From Nitrosomonas sp. (GTDB lineage: Bacteria > Pseudomonadota > Gammaproteobacteria > Burkholderiales > Nitrosomonadaceae): DNA of 6,253 nucleotides. Positions 5,082-6,253 of the stretch are shown in pieces. Where the stretch lies: the NCBI GenBank assembly GCA_005779435.1, contig SXJH01000239.1, positions 1-6,253 on the forward strand, given 5' to 3'. Under the pieces are notes generated by a model that was not told the origin of the DNA, did no database searches, and saw only the letters and a program-made list of their open reading frames with translations. The position numbers and the translations under genes are program-made. The first letter of the stretch is position 1. Each line of letters starts with the position of its first letter.

Positions 5082-6253
5082 ATGACTGCCATGCAATTAA
5101 CTTTCTTGGGCGCAGCCGGTGAAGTAACCGGCTCCAGCTATCTGATCGAAACCGGAAACGTACGCTTTCTGGTCGATTGCGGCATGTTCCAGGGCGGACG
5201 CGAAGCGGATAAAAAAAACCGCACCGCTTTTACCTTCGACCCCAAAACCATCGACTTCGTGTTGCTGACGCATGCGCATATCGATCATTCCGGCTTGCTG
5301 CCGCGTCTCAGCGCATGGGGTTTTCGCGGCCCGGTTTATTGCACGTCGGCCACCGCCGATTTGCTGCAAGTCATGCTGAAGGACAGCGCGTTTATTCAGG
5401 AAAAAGAAATCGAATGGCGCAACAAATCGCGCCAGCGCGACCGATCGGCACCGGATCTCGCCCCGTTGTATACGGTCACTCAGGCGGAAGCGCTGCTAAA
5501 ACAGTTGCTCCCCGTCAGTTACGATACCGACATCATGCCCCATCCGGCGGTACGTTGTTGTTTTCGCGATGCCGGGCATATTCTGGGTTCTGCCATTATC
5601 GAGCTGTGGATCAAGAAGCAATCGGGTTACAAAAAAATCGTCTTCTCCGGCGATCTTGGCAAACCCGGTCACCCGGTAGTGCGCGACCCTACCCTGATCC
5701 AGCAGGCCGATATTCTGCTGATCGAATCCACGTACGGCAATCGGCTGCATCGCAGCATGGCGGATACCGTCGACGAATTGGTTTTCGCCGTCAACGACAC
5801 ATTGAACCGCAAGCGCGGCAATATCGTCATCCCGGCCTTTACCGTAGGCCGTACGCAGGACTTGCTGTTTTTATTGGTTGATTTACACCGAAAAGGCAAA
5901 TTAGGCGATATGGAAATCTACGTCGATTCGCCCATGGCATACGCGGCGACCGAAATCACACTGCAGCATATGGCACTGCTCGATAAGGAAGCTTCCGAGG
6001 CATTGCGCTGGATGAATAGCAACGGACATAAACCGCGCATCCATTTTGTGCAGGATATTGAAGAATCGATGATGCTCAATCAAATCAAACACGGCATCAT
6101 CGTCATTTCCGCCAGCGGCATGTGCGACGCCGGGCGTATTAAACACCATCTTAAATACAACCTCTCCCGGCGTGAATGCAGCATCTTGATTACCGGATTT
6201 CAAGCCGAAGGCACACTGGGCAGACGCTTGGTCGACGGCGCCAAGCACGTTAA
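5082..6253 (+). CDS. MBL-fold/beta-CASP metallo-hydrolase with RNA-specificity domain, 3' end outside window
   Basis: The frame is open to the window end, giving 390 residues of a family usually about 450-470 long. It is a zinc-dependent beta-lactamase-fold nuclease of the beta-CASP group (CPSF73/Ysh1-like; bacterial relatives are ribonucleases), probably cytosolic. Metal-site motifs: H64-A-H66-I-D68-H69, H166 in DAGHILGSA, and D191 in FSGDLG. Beta-CASP motifs: E215-STYGNR, then ISASGMCDAGRIKHHL and GFQAEGTLGRRLVDGAKHV near the end. The missing part should hold the last metal ligand region. The start at 5082 lies 3 nt after the bioA stop, so translation is probably coupled; the Met at 5091, just before QLTFLGAAGEVTGS, fits family N-termini equally well. 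Neither start has a strong ribosome binding site. RNase activity is inferred from the family; the RNA target is unknown. Confidence 0.92.
   Translation, partial: MTAMQLTFLGAAGEVTGSSYLIETGNVRFLVDCGMFQGGREADKKNRTAFTFDPKTIDFVLLTHAHIDHSGLLPRLSAWGFRGPVYCTSATADLLQVMLKDSAFIQEKEIEWRNKSRQRDRSAPDLAPLYTVTQAEALLKQLLPVSYDTDIMPHPAVRCCFRDAGHILGSAIIELWIKKQSGYKKIVFSGDLGKPGHPVVRDPTLIQQADILLIESTYGNRLHRSMADTVDELVFAVNDTLNRKRGNIVIPAFTVGRTQDLLFLLVDLHRKGKLGDMEIYVDSPMAYAATEITLQHMALLDKEASEALRWMNSNGHKPRIHFVQDIEESMMLNQIKHGIIVISASGMCDAGRIKHHLKYNLSRRECSILITGFQAEGTLGRRLVDGAKHV

Noticed and set aside
5315..5881. 188-residue plus-strand open frame
   Set aside because: It lies entirely inside the beta-CASP gene in another frame; the beta-CASP frame carries all the family motifs.
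5901..6248. 115-residue minus-strand open frame
   Set aside because: It is a mirror of the well-conserved beta-CASP coding strand.

Overview
The window looks like an ordinary chromosomal stretch of a proteobacterium with roughly balanced base composition. The protein sequences resemble betaproteobacterial families, possibly Nitrosomonadaceae. That placement rests on recalled family resemblance only (BioA with WHPCTQM and SSWWVNLFGH, the DUF1326/DUF2182 pair); there is no rRNA or tRNA to anchor it.

Layout. (1) Positions 1-567, minus strand: a decayed IstB transposition helper gene, truncated at its 5' end, frameshifted at the Walker B motif and cut by the window edge. (2) Positions 556-584: a perfect 11-bp inverted repeat just beyond the end of the next operon. 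(3) Positions 642-3475, minus strand: a compact four-gene operon, in transcription order a DUF938 (METTL26-like) methyltransferase-fold protein, a short-chain dehydrogenase/reductase-like protein with Phe in place of the catalytic Tyr, a DUF1326 protein with a CNC-CPC cysteine cluster, and a DUF2182 multi-pass membrane protein with a CVGCC motif. (4) Positions 3476-3734: a divergent intergenic region with a candidate minus-strand promoter, a well-formed intrinsic terminator that points minus, and an imperfect palindrome over a candidate bioA promoter. (5) Positions 3735-5078, plus strand: bioA, the PLP aminotransferase of biotin synthesis. (6) From 5082 to the window end, plus strand: a metallo-beta-lactamase/beta-CASP protein of the RNA-processing type, starting 3 nt after the bioA stop and incomplete at its 3' end.

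How they work together. bioA and the beta-CASP gene are probably co-transcribed, although no biochemical link is obvious. The four minus-strand genes probably form one transcript: the first two overlap by ATGA and the second and third are 17 nt apart. Two of the four products carry paired conserved cysteines in families of unknown function, so this operon is the best candidate here for an undescribed pathway, perhaps metal or thiol handling at the inner membrane. That role is inference; the sequence shows only the gene order and the motifs. No CRISPR array, tRNA, rRNA, intact insertion sequence or replication origin was seen.
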